Positions 26,058 to 34,392 of a DNA stretch of 60,548 nucleotides are shown here, one piece after another (position 1 is the first letter of the stretch; every line of letters begins with the position of its first letter). The translations under genes and the position numbers were made by a program. The stretch is from Bacilli bacterium. GTDB taxonomy: Bacteria > Bacillota_I > Bacilli_A > RFN20 > CAG-826. Below the pieces are notes generated by a model. That model was given only the letters and a program-made list of their open reading frames with translations. It did no database searches and was not told the DNA's origin. Where the stretch lies: positions 1 through 60,548 of the forward strand of contig JAGAHY010000128.1 in assembly GCA_017626815.1 (NCBI GenBank). The letters run 5' to 3'.

Positions 26058-28928
26058 CTATTGATTGGCGTCGATTCCCTTCGTGGAGAAAACCTCCTCC
26101 AGGGTCTCAAGCATTTTCTTCACGTCAATGGGCTTGGCGATATGGCCGTCCATGCCGACATCATGCGCGCGGTGAACATCTTCGGCAAAAGCATCCGCGC
26201 TCATCGCGATAATCGGAATTTGAGAGAAGGCGCGAATGGCTTTGGTCGCCTCATAGCCATTCATGACGGGCATGCGGATATCCATCAAAATCGCGTCAAA
26301 TGCCTTCGGGTCTTTTCGAACCAAGTCGACGGCTTCTTGGCCATTGCAAGCTTCGCTGATGACGATTCCTTCCGTCTCCAAAATCGCGCGTCCCACTTCG
26401 CGGTTGATTTCATTATCATCGACCAGGAGCACACGTAAGCCGGTAAAGTCCATCCGCTTATGCGCTGCGTTTTCAGAGGCTTTTGGCAAAGGCTGCGCTT
26501 TTAAGAAATCAAGGTGGATGACGAACGAGGTTCCTTCGCCAAGTTTGGTCATCACATCGATGTCGCCACCCATCAAATCGACAAAGCTCTTCGTGATGGC
26601 CATGCCTAGGCCGGTACCTTGAATCTCCGAAACTGTCTTGCTCCGTTCGCGGGCATAGGCTTCGAACACATGGGAGGCAAATTCCTCCGACATGCCAATG
26701 CCCGTATCCGAAACGGTTAATTCAAAATAGACGCGCCCGCCATGGACGCGAGTTTGGCGAAGAACCGCAGATACCTCGCCGCCTTCGGAGGTAAACTTCA
26801 AGGCGTTTGAAAGCAGGTTCAATAAAACGCGGTTCAGCTTGTTCTTGTCAAAGTGGACCCTAGGCTCGCTGATATTTTCGCAGCGTACATCAAAACGAAT
26901 CTTTTTCTCCGTCATCTGGTTAAAGAAGAGATCATGGATTTCTTGCAAGGGCTTGGTGATGTCGCCATCTTCGCATTCGAGTTCCATGCGGCCCGATTCG
27001 ATGCGTCCCAAATCCAAGATATCATTAATCAAAGAAAGCAAATATCGATTCGAATAATCGATTTTTGCAAGGTATTCTTTGGTTTTTTCGCTCAACCCTT
27101 CATCTTTGGAAACCAAGGTCGTGTAGCCAATGATAGCGTTCATCGGTGTGCGGATATCATGGCTCATATTTGAGAGGAACGAAGTCTTGGCTTTGTTGCT
27201 AGCTTCGGCACGCAGGCGTTCTTCATCCGCCTCTTTCTCTCTTTTCTTAGTGACGGAGAAAATGCTGATCAAGCAAATCAAAACAATGCTGATAATCGTT
27301 CCGATAGCCAATTGGCTAATCCAAATAATGCGATCCATATTCGCGTGGGCTTGATCGATAGTCATCTCGCCCGCTTCGACGCTGGCAAGGAATTGGGACG
27401 TATTCTTCAGGATAAGTTGCCTGGCCCAAAGTAACGTCACATACATAACCAAGAAGAACAAAAAGACCCAAACGACAATGGACTTGCCAAATTGTTTCGC
27501 TTTGTCTTTGGAAAGCAGGAATCGGAAATAAAGGATGCCCAAGATACTCCAGATGACGAAGATGAGGTAAGACTCATTGGACATGGCTTCCACGGCCCAT
27601 AAGGCAGGAACGAGGAAATAGAGGCCAAAAGCGATGGAAATCACTAATCCAGCAATGCCTGTGACCATGAAGAGACGGTCGCCCTCTTTACGCGCTACTT
27701 TGGCCGTAGAGAAAGAAACATAGCCATAGACTAACGTCGCGCCGAGAGTGGTAACGTCGACAATCCAGCTAATTGCCGTACGCCCAAAGAAAGGAATAAT
27801 CAGGGAAAGCAGCATCAGGAATAAAATCGCGTGGCTTGGCGAGTTTCCTTTGCTTACATAAGCGAACCATTTTGGTAGCATGCCATCCTCCGCCATCGCA
27901 CAAAGCAATCTACCCGAGGCGATAAAGTTTCCGATTAAGCCAGTCAAAATAGCCGCGAAAGCCGCGATGCCTAAGATGGCAAGACCAGCCCCACCGATGG
28001 CTTTCTCCATGGCAAAGAAGGTCGGGTACGCCGCCGCCCCGCTAAGTTCGCCGCGATGAGCAATGTATTCGGGCCAGTTGGCGTAGCCTTCTGGAACGGC
28101 GGAAGCGGCGATTTCGGTCAAGAAAATATAAGCTATCGACGCCGTAAGGACAGCCACCCCCATAATCAAGAAACTCCATTTACGGGAGAAACGGAAATCC
28201 GATGTGGAATGAGAAATAGATTCAAAGCCTACGAAAGCCCAAGGAGACAGGATGACAATCGAAATCACTTGGCCAAATGGGTTTCCGTTATTGGGCGAGA
28301 AATGAGGTTCAAAAGAGGCTATGCCGCCTTGGTGGTTCGCCATCGCGACGATGAAGCACACCACCACTCCAATGAACAAAGTGCAAGCCAAAATGGATTG
28401 GGCGATACCCGCTCCCTTACGTGATTTCATGGCCAAGAAACCACAAATCAATAAAGCCCCAATGGGCAATAGCAAGTCGCCGAAATAAATCGCATAACCG
28501 GCAATCGAGAACATGTACCCAAAATGGAACAAGTTATCGAACAAGGCATCGACAATCAGTGACAAAGCAGTCGCGTTCGCCCAAATGACCGCGACGTAAG
28601 TCAACGCCAAAAACCAAGCGGCTAAGAAGGCGTGATCGTGCCCCAAGACCTTTTTGGTAAAGGAGAAGGCGCCGCCAGAGTCCGCTGTGCGCTGGATCAC
28701 ATAATGGTAATTCGCGCCGATAATCAACATGACAAGCGCACCAAGCGCGATGCCGATGATCATGCCTACGGGACCGGCGACAGGCAAAAAGGTGGAGGCC
28801 GGCATGACGAACGCTCCCCAGCCGACCGCGCAGCCGAAAGAAAGCGCCCAAATGCCAAGCGGAGAAGCCACACGATTGTTTGAGACGCCAGAAGGATTCA
28901 CCTTTTGCTTCATGTGAAATAACCCCAT
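26058..28928 (-). CDS. Amino-acid permease fused to a hybrid histidine kinase
   Basis: A 956-aa protein. Residues about 20-510 form a 12-helix APC-superfamily amino-acid permease (WALSFGCAVGWGAFVMP near the first helix, DSGGAFSFTKKVLG, SPWAFVGFESISHS). Another membrane helix (about 533-558) precedes HisKA with His590 in [14 protein letters not shown], a HATPase domain (DTGIGMSEEF, GTGLGMAITKSF) and one receiver domain (Asp883 in ILMDIRMPVMNG). The permease part looks intact. I infer a transceptor: substrate binding or flux through the permease controls kinase activity, as proposed for the SLC5-kinase fusion CbrA. The start is uncertain; the alternative ATG at 28913 has GGGG 9 nt upstream. Confidence 0.88.
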   Translation of the reverse strand: MGLFHMKQKVNPSGVSNNRVASPLGIWALSFGCAVGWGAFVMPASTFLPVAGPVGMIIGIALGALVMLIIGANYHYVIQRTADSGGAFSFTKKVLGHDHAFLAAWFLALTYVAVIWANATALSLIVDALFDNLFHFGYMFSIAGYAIYFGDLLLPIGALLICGFLAMKSRKGAGIAQSILACTLFIGVVVCFIVAMANHQGGIASFEPHFSPNNGNPFGQVISIVILSPWAFVGFESISHSTSDFRFSRKWSFLIMGVAVLTASIAYIFLTEIAASAVPEGYANWPEYIAHRGELSGAAAYPTFFAMEKAIGGAGLAILGIAAFAAILTGLIGNFIASGRLLCAMAEDGMLPKWFAYVSKGNSPSHAILFLMLLSLIIPFFGRTAISWIVDVTTLGATLVYGYVSFSTAKVARKEGDRLFMVTGIAGLVISIAFGLYFLVPALWAVEAMSNESYLIFVIWSILGILYFRFLLSKDKAKQFGKSIVVWVFLFFLVMYVTLLWARQLILKNTSQFLASVEAGEMTIDQAHANMDRIIWISQLAIGTIISIVLICLISIFSVTKKREKEADEERLRAEASNKAKTSFLSNMSHDIRTPMNAIIGYTTLVSKDEGLSEKTKEYLAKIDYSNRYLLSLINDILDLGRIESGRMELECEDGDITKPLQEIHDLFFNQMTEKKIRFDVRCENISEPRVHFDKNKLNRVLLNLLSNALKFTSEGGEVSAVLRQTRVHGGRVYFELTVSDTGIGMSEEFASHVFEAYARERSKTVSEIQGTGLGMAITKSFVDLMGGDIDVMTKLGEGTSFVIHLDFLKAQPLPKASENAAHKRMDFTGLRVLLVDDNEINREVGRAILETEGIVISEACNGQEAVDLVRKDPKAFDAILMDIRMPVMNGYEATKAIRAFSQIPIIAMSADAFAEDVHRAHDVGMDGHIAKPIDVKKMLETLEEVFSTKGIDANQ

Positions 28929-29257
28929 AGGTTGTCATTACTTTACCACCGATTCGCACGCGCGACCATTCAAGAAAGAAATCCAGCCAAAATTCAAAAC
29001 AATTCACCCATCAAATAAGGGTTTTCCACCAATGAAAAAGCCACATATTCGCGCCTCTGAGTGGCGGAATGTTAGCATATCGCTGCAAAGCAGTAATGAG
29101 CTTTGGGTTGGCAAATATCCCCCCGGCCCATTAAGGCATCTTGAAACCTTGGCCTATTGATAATTCAAGGTTCTTCTGAAAATGGTCGTCTCAAAGGATA
29201 AGATGCCAATTCTCTGCGCAAAACCCATTTCTTTTTATACTTTTTTGGGCGAATACA
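28929..29257. other. Intergenic region between divergent genes; no gene recognised
   Basis: This holds the upstream regions of the permease-kinase gene (minus) and the membrane protein gene (plus). Short frames are present but lack ribosome sites or family likeness. No tRNA, terminator or operator was recognised. Confidence 0.5.
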
Positions 29258-29286
29258 TTGAAAGAAATGTTCGTTCGGCATATGAT
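29258..29286 (+). promoter_or_regulatory. Sigma-A promoter TTGAAA-17-TATGAT, leaderless
   Basis: TTGAAA (29258-29263), a 17-bp spacer and TATGAT (29281-29286) make a textbook vegetative promoter. The -10 ends 9 bp before the ATG at 29296, so the transcript leader would be at most about 3 nt. Confidence 0.7.
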
Positions 29287-29295
29287 TCACGGGCT

Positions 29296-30111
29296 ATGAA
29301 AGGTAACCGTTCCAAAATTTCTCTCATTTCGAAACTTAACTACTTTCGCTTGTTCTACCGTGGGACATTGCTGGTAGGAGTCTTAATCTATTATATTTTA
29401 ACGCGCGTATATAACATGCCATTTTTCGACTTCAGCAACGTTTTAACTTATGTTGTCCTCGGTTTCATCACCCTCTCCTTTATCGTGGAGATGATTGAAC
29501 GCTTTATTCCCACGAGAACCTCTTCCATGGGCAGTCAAAAGCAGTTTAAGAAAAACTATCTCCCCAGTGGGGAAGATAAGCCCGAGTTGCAATCTTGGAA
29601 GACAACCTTAGTCGTCTTTTTAAGTTGGGTGGGGCTAAACGCCATCTTCGCCACCCTCTTTTACCTGCGTATCTTTGACCAAGGAATCATGACTCTCATT
29701 TCCTTGGCCTATTCCGTCTCGGATATGATTTGTATTCTCTTCTTCTGCCCGTTCCAAACGTGGATGATGCACAACCGTTGCTGTGGGACCTGCCGCATCT
29801 ATAACTGGGATTTTGCGATGATCTTTACGCCCGCGGTTTTCCTAATCATCACACCGGCTGAAAACGGCGTCTTCGTTAACCCGTTTGCTTTGGTATTGGT
29901 CGCCTTATCCTTGGCGCTTCTTCTCGAATGGGAAATCATTTATCACGCCCATCCAGAACGCTTCTCTGATAAGACAAATCTGTCCTTACGGTGCGTGAAT
30001 TGCCAAGAAAAGCTTTGCTCGCACAAGAAGCAATTACAAAAACTATTGGCCAAAAGGCACAAGTTATTCAAGCACCATTCGCAGGCGAAAAACCATTCGA
30101 CGGCAGGCTAA
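29296..30111 (+). CDS. Membrane protein with conserved-looking cysteine motifs
   Basis: A 271-aa protein starting MKGNRSK, with about six hydrophobic segments. Between and after them are two Cys/His clusters: HNRCCGTCRIYNWD and, in the cytoplasmic tail, RCVNCQEKLCSHKK. The second resembles a CxxC-type metal-binding knuckle. I do not recognise the family. The start at 29296 is chosen from the strong promoter that ends 9 bp upstream; a longer frame beginning at 29182 would read through that promoter. The gene ends inside a terminator hairpin shared with the convergent GGDEF gene. Confidence 0.65.
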   Translation: MKGNRSKISLISKLNYFRLFYRGTLLVGVLIYYILTRVYNMPFFDFSNVLTYVVLGFITLSFIVEMIERFIPTRTSSMGSQKQFKKNYLPSGEDKPELQSWKTTLVVFLSWVGLNAIFATLFYLRIFDQGIMTLISLAYSVSDMICILFFCPFQTWMMHNRCCGTCRIYNWDFAMIFTPAVFLIITPAENGVFVNPFALVLVALSLALLLEWEIIYHAHPERFSDKTNLSLRCVNCQEKLCSHKKQLQKLLAKRHKLFKHHSQAKNHSTAG

Positions 30112-30129
30112 CCCTGCCGTTCTTTTTTC
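30101..30129 (+). terminator. Terminator whose loop contains both convergent stop codons
   Basis: CGGCAGG - CTAAC - CCTGCCG forms a 7-bp stem followed by TTCTTTTTT. The loop bases 30108-30112 contain the plus-strand TAA (30109-30111) and the minus-strand TAG (30108-30110), so the two coding regions overlap by 4 bp within it. Confidence 0.8.
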
Positions 30130-31322
30130 ATGCGGTACATGGCTTTGTCGCTAAGGTTGACCGCGCTTTCAATCGGGGTGTCTTTATTGACGATGGTATA
30201 ACTACCAACGGACAACTTTAAGGTGAATTTATACGTGCGGTACTTCTTCGCGCCCAAGGCGATTTTCTCCACTAGCGCCGCCGCGCCTGCGGCGTCCATG
30301 CCCGGGACGACCGCCAGGAATTCATCGCCACCCATGCGGAACAAGAACGAATCCTCAGGAAGATGCTCTTGTATCGCGTCGCGGGCAAAGCAAATATAAG
30401 CGTCGCCCGCCGTGTGGCCAAAGGCATCGTTGATGGTCTTCAGCCCATCGCAATCCGCGGAAATAAAAGTCAGGGGGAGATTGGCGTCATCCTTTAAGTT
30501 GCTGGTGATCTCTTCAAAGTAGAAGCGGTTATATAGCCCGGTCAACTGATCGGTGATGGATTTCTGCCTCAATTCTTGGCGCAATAATTCACCCTCGGTA
30601 ACGTTATTGATAATGGCGATGATGCCGCTGACTTTGCCTTTCCTATCCTTGATGGGCTCTTTGATGACCTGCAAATATTCGACGCCCTCATCGTCATTTT
30701 CCCGTATCAGGTAGCTCATACCCTCGCCAGATTCAACGACTTTGCGGTCGTTTTCCATGGCAATTCTCGCATTTTCTTTATTTTTTCGTACGTCAAGGTC
30801 GGTCAAACCACGATAGGATTCATTCGACGTTTTCATATGATGCCACCGCTTTGAGCAGAAAGCGTACCTACCTTTCACGTCCTTGATGTAAATCAATGAG
30901 GGCAGGGATTCGAGCATGTGGGAAAAGTCATCGAAGCTCGCGGAATTGGAAAACTTAATGGTGTTCTTGATCCGCTGCAGAACCGTCTTTTTCGTCTCCC
31001 CTACCGTAATCATGCCGACGACAAGGTCGGAGAGGAAATCGTCGTCATCTTCTTTCATCGAAGGCTCGGTCAAAATCAAGATAGGGAGGGTAAAGATAAA
31101 ACTGTTCTTCCTGGAGACGAATTGGAACAGGCGATCAATATCGGGCTTATCGCTCGGATGGTCGATGATTAGGGCTTCCATGCCATCATATGATTCATGA
31201 AGCAACCTAGTAATCTCATCGCAGGAGGAGGCGATAACAAGGTCGAATTCATCCTTCAGGATATCGATTAAATATTGGGAACGGGTGGATTCCTCGGTGT
31301 AGGCAAACACTACTTTGTTCAT
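30108..31322 (-). CDS. Receiver-like/PAS/GGDEF diguanylate cyclase
   Basis: A 404-aa cytoplasmic protein. Residues 1-125 look like a receiver domain (ALIIDHPSDKP with a candidate phospho-Asp) but lack a clear acidic pair, so phosphorylation is uncertain. A PAS domain follows (about 140-245; SLIYIKDVKGRYAFCSKRW), then a GGDEF domain with a canonical RMGGDEF signature and DQLTGLYNRFYF. It should make c-di-GMP. It starts 4 bp after the HD-GYP stop, and its ribosome site AAGGAGGG lies inside the end of that gene, so a cyclase and a putative phosphodiesterase are made together. Confidence 0.88.
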   Translation of the reverse strand: MNKVVFAYTEESTRSQYLIDILKDEFDLVIASSCDEITRLLHESYDGMEALIIDHPSDKPDIDRLFQFVSRKNSFIFTLPILILTEPSMKEDDDDFLSDLVVGMITVGETKKTVLQRIKNTIKFSNSASFDDFSHMLESLPSLIYIKDVKGRYAFCSKRWHHMKTSNESYRGLTDLDVRKNKENARIAMENDRKVVESGEGMSYLIRENDDEGVEYLQVIKEPIKDRKGKVSGIIAIINNVTEGELLRQELRQKSITDQLTGLYNRFYFEEITSNLKDDANLPLTFISADCDGLKTINDAFGHTAGDAYICFARDAIQEHLPEDSFLFRMGGDEFLAVVPGMDAAGAAALVEKIALGAKKYRTYKFTLKLSVGSYTIVNKDTPIESAVNLSDKAMYRMKKERQG

Positions 31323-31326
31323 ACGT

Positions 31327-32634
31327 TTATCCCTCCTTGTCCGCTAATGAAGCATTGATAGCGACGTATTGGTCTTTGTTTTTCAGGAAGACTTCGACGA
31401 GTTTTGGGTCGAAATGGGTGCCTGAGTCGGATTCGATGATATGGAAGGCCTCATCTAGGGGGATGGGTTCCTTATAGCAACGCTTGGAAACAAGAGCGTC
31501 GAAGACATCCGCGATAGCCATGATGCGGGCGGATAAGGGGATTTCCTCACCTTGGAGCCCGTGTGGATACCCACCGCCACCCCAGCGTTCATGATGGTAG
31601 GTGGCGATGTCATAGGCCATCTGCATGGACGCGTCGTCGGCGATACCGGTCAAGATACGCTTGGCTACGTCGCCACCAGAAGCCGCATGCTTCTTCATTT
31701 CCTCAAACTCTTCTGGGGTCAGCTTCCCTGGTTTTCTTAAAATCTTATCGGAAACTAGAATCTTGCCCACGTCATGAATGGGGGCAACCGCATAAAGCCT
31801 GTCGATGAAATCTTTGTCAATCGTGTCCGCATAAACCCCATCTTTTTGGGAATCTTCCGCCAAAAGCTTGCAATAAGCGCTAGTCCTGGCAACGTGCCCG
31901 CCAGTCTCCGTATCGCGGCTTTCGATTAAGTTGGCAAGACGCGCGATGATCTGGGTTTGCATGGCGGATACATGCTCTTGGTTTTGAACCAGTTCATCTC
32001 GGATGTCTTGCTGAACCAAATCGTTGTAATAAACGTAGCAAAGGCAGGCGCTGATACCGACGGCGATATAGGCGATGTGCATGGAGGCAAGGGTCATCGG
32101 GATAACGCCGGCAGCCAGCACGACCAAAATCATGATGATGGTCGAGCTGTCTCGATGATGGAACTTCTTACCGACGAGGAATAAGGCGACAACAATATAA
32201 ATGAGGCTCGCAATGTAAGTGATTTCGTAGACCAGAAAGGCCACGCCACGGTGATAGCCTTCAGCGTCAAAATAGAACTCCCAACCAAAGGGGGCGCAGA
32301 TGATGCCAATCAAAAGGCAGAACCCAAATGACGCGAAGGCTATTTTTCCCTGGTTCCGTAAGCCCAAGGCGCCCGCGAAAAGCATCGCGAAACAAGGCGC
32401 GATGGCGAACTGGAGCACGGTAAGGATCGTCAAAGGGATTTTGAATGAGAAGTCATATACGCCACAATGAACCGCAAATTCCGCCAGCGCGCAGAAGGTA
32501 ATCGAGCCAAACGTCGCGGCGAACCACGCCTTTTGCTCCTTATTGAAACCCGAGTAACGCAAAACATGGATGGTCATGGCGACCATCAAGACGATGAGAA
32601 GGATCGTCGCAGCGGTGTAGAAAGTAAATTCCAT
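31327..32634 (-). CDS. Membrane HD-GYP phosphodiesterase
   Basis: A 435-aa protein with seven membrane segments (1-205), a short helical linker and an HD-GYP domain (about 230-430). The metal and signature residues are visible: GGHVARTS, PIHDVGKI, YHHERWGGGGYPHGL, ADVFDAL. HD-GYP proteins degrade c-di-GMP to pGpG or GMP. It is the first gene of a unit with the downstream GGDEF protein, giving opposite activities in one operon. TATAAT lies about 30 bp upstream with AGGG before the ATG, so this one has a normal leader. Confidence 0.9.
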   Translation of the reverse strand: MEFTFYTAATILLIVLMVAMTIHVLRYSGFNKEQKAWFAATFGSITFCALAEFAVHCGVYDFSFKIPLTILTVLQFAIAPCFAMLFAGALGLRNQGKIAFASFGFCLLIGIICAPFGWEFYFDAEGYHRGVAFLVYEITYIASLIYIVVALFLVGKKFHHRDSSTIIMILVVLAAGVIPMTLASMHIAYIAVGISACLCYVYYNDLVQQDIRDELVQNQEHVSAMQTQIIARLANLIESRDTETGGHVARTSAYCKLLAEDSQKDGVYADTIDKDFIDRLYAVAPIHDVGKILVSDKILRKPGKLTPEEFEEMKKHAASGGDVAKRILTGIADDASMQMAYDIATYHHERWGGGGYPHGLQGEEIPLSARIMAIADVFDALVSKRCYKEPIPLDEAFHIIESDSGTHFDPKLVEVFLKNKDQYVAINASLADKEG

Positions 32635-32800
32635 CGGAGTAGTCCCTGTGCGTCTAGGATTATTATATTCGCTTCAATTAACAAAATACACGCGCAAGTG
32701 CGAACTAATAAAACACGGATTCGATAGGCGGTATTATGCCATGATTTCCTGCCGCATATCTGCTAGCAATAAAATCATAAAATCTCGCTAAATCTCGGAT

Positions 32801-33085
32801 TTATTTACCGGTAATTAGTTTTTCGACGAGGTTTTTCATTTCCCCAGCATCTTCTAAGTCCACAAGCAGCATGGGCTTAGCGCCCGGATAGGGAATCTGT
32901 TTGCGAAAGCCATATTCTTCCAATGCCACAGAGTCTTTCACCAAAAACCGGTCATCATAAACGCCGCCGAAAAGGACGTTATCGCGGTAAAGCAAATACT
33001 CCCCCATCATCTTCCGATAATGGACGCCCGGCACCTCGCGCAGCAAATCGAGGACATAATCCAAATAGTCCTTAGTGCTCGCCAT
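32801..33085 (-). CDS. TfoX N-terminal domain protein
   Basis: A 94-aa single-domain protein matching TfoX_N: it begins STKDYLDYVLDLLRE, then YRKMMGEYLLYRDNVLFGG and IPYPGAKPMLLVDLED. The length fits the family's stand-alone form, without the TfoX_C domain of the enterobacterial competence regulator. Its function in Bacillota is unknown. AGGAG lies 5 nt before the ATG. Confidence 0.85.
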   Translation of the reverse strand: MASTKDYLDYVLDLLREVPGVHYRKMMGEYLLYRDNVLFGGVYDDRFLVKDSVALEEYGFRKQIPYPGAKPMLLVDLEDAGEMKNLVEKLITGK

Positions 33086-33114
33086 TGCGTCTCCTGATTC
33101 AAAACGGTACCCGC

Positions 33115-34392
33115 TTAGAGCTGGCCATACATGGAAATGGCTTCATCGATGGTGAGCTCGCCTTTTCCGACTTTGTATGCCGCCTTTCTAATTTGAACCG
33201 TCAAAGGATCTTTGATGCCGAGGACTTCCGTAGAGAACGTCCGCTCGGAAGGAACCTTGCCAAAAGGCGCGTAGACAGGGTCAAACGACATCATCTTCGT
33301 CGGAGTAATCATACGTTTCGCGGAAGCCATTTGGTTAAGCTCCTTGCTGGTAAGCAAAAACCTCATGAATTCGTTGGTCATGTCCAGATTATCGCAATCT
33401 TTATTCACGGAGAATTCCACCGAGGGGCTATCGATGAAATAGCCGCCCTGCGATGTTACGGGGATGGGATAGAACGAGTAATCAAAAGGAGATTTGATGA
33501 AGGCCTCGGATTGGGACTCACGCTTTTTGGTACCCGAGACGGTGTCACCCTGGCACACCATCATGGGCACGTCGCCCCCGAAGAAGCGCAGGATAACCTT
33601 GGCGTAGTTATCTTCGATCTTGTTGCATTCCTCGAGGTTGAAGCACTTGTTCTTCACCAAGTTATCGACAGCCTGCAAAGCCCCGCGCATATATTCTCCT
33701 GCCGTGGGGTCTAAGTTATTCGCTTTCGCTAAGGCATCGGGGTTCTTCGCGAGTTCTGCCACAAATATAGGATAAGCGACCGAGTTCATGAAACAGCTTG
33801 AGTCACCCCTGCTATAGCCCATCATCGGATTCTGGTATCCCTTGTCGGCGAAGGATTTGCAAACATTTAAGAGCTCGTCCCACGTATTTGGCACCGAAAG
33901 GTTCTCTTTTTTAAATAGATTATTGTTAACCAAGACGCCGTAAGACCTAGAAAATACAGGGACCATGAATACTCGATTCTGCGCATCGCGGCTAAGAAGA
34001 CCCGGACGGATGCAGTCCAAATTAAATTTCAGCGCGGGGTCAGAGAGATCTTCCATATGGGAAATGACCGAGGCGTATTTTTCGTTATCCTTCAGCCACG
34101 TGTAAGAAAAGAAGATGTTTGGCTTGTCTTTCCCACTAAGAACAGTGGCCAACTTATTGTTATAGTCATCCGGTTTAAAATAGCTAAGATGCACGTTTGG
34201 GTAGAACTCATTAAAACGGTCGAATTCCGCTTCTAGTGCTTCGAAGTTGTCATAGTCACCGGCGACCTTGATGCTGCATTCGGCCTGTCTGTCTAAAGAG
34301 GGTTTGAATTCGTCGGCGTCTTCGGAATTGCCACAGGACGTCATCAAACTAACCGCGAGAAAAGCTAACGCGGTGGTCATTAACTTCTTCAT
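33115..34392 (-). CDS. Extracellular solute-binding lipoprotein coupled to a histidine kinase
   Basis: A 425-aa lipoprotein (LMTSC, Cys20) of solute-binding protein family 1, the sugar-binding type: DRFNEFYPNVHLSYF, VLSGKDKPNIFFSYTWL, VPNTWDELLNVCKSF. Its start overlaps the stop of the upstream hybrid kinase in an ATGA quartet, and no ABC permease or ATPase gene is nearby. I infer that it delivers ligand to the extracellular domain of that kinase as a sensor subunit, although it could instead serve a transporter encoded elsewhere. AAGGAGGAG precedes the start. Confidence 0.85.
   Translation of the reverse strand: MKKLMTTALAFLAVSLMTSCGNSEDADEFKPSLDRQAECSIKVAGDYDNFEALEAEFDRFNEFYPNVHLSYFKPDDYNNKLATVLSGKDKPNIFFSYTWLKDNEKYASVISHMEDLSDPALKFNLDCIRPGLLSRDAQNRVFMVPVFSRSYGVLVNNNLFKKENLSVPNTWDELLNVCKSFADKGYQNPMMGYSRGDSSCFMNSVAYPIFVAELAKNPDALAKANNLDPTAGEYMRGALQAVDNLVKNKCFNLEECNKIEDNYAKVILRFFGGDVPMMVCQGDTVSGTKKRESQSEAFIKSPFDYSFYPIPVTSQGGYFIDSPSVEFSVNKDCDNLDMTNEFMRFLLTSKELNQMASAKRMITPTKMMSFDPVYAPFGKVPSERTFSTEVLGIKDPLTVQIRKAAYKVGKGELTIDEAISMYGQL

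Noticed and set aside
28913..28928. Leaderless start for the permease-kinase gene
   Set aside because: No convincing -10 ends 6-9 bp before the ATG at 28928; an internal ATG with GGGG upstream is equally possible, so the gene was left out of the leaderless set.
28534..29007. A 157-codon minus-strand frame at the start of the permease gene
   Set aside because: It is an alternative frame of the permease helices with Arg/His-rich content and no ribosome site.
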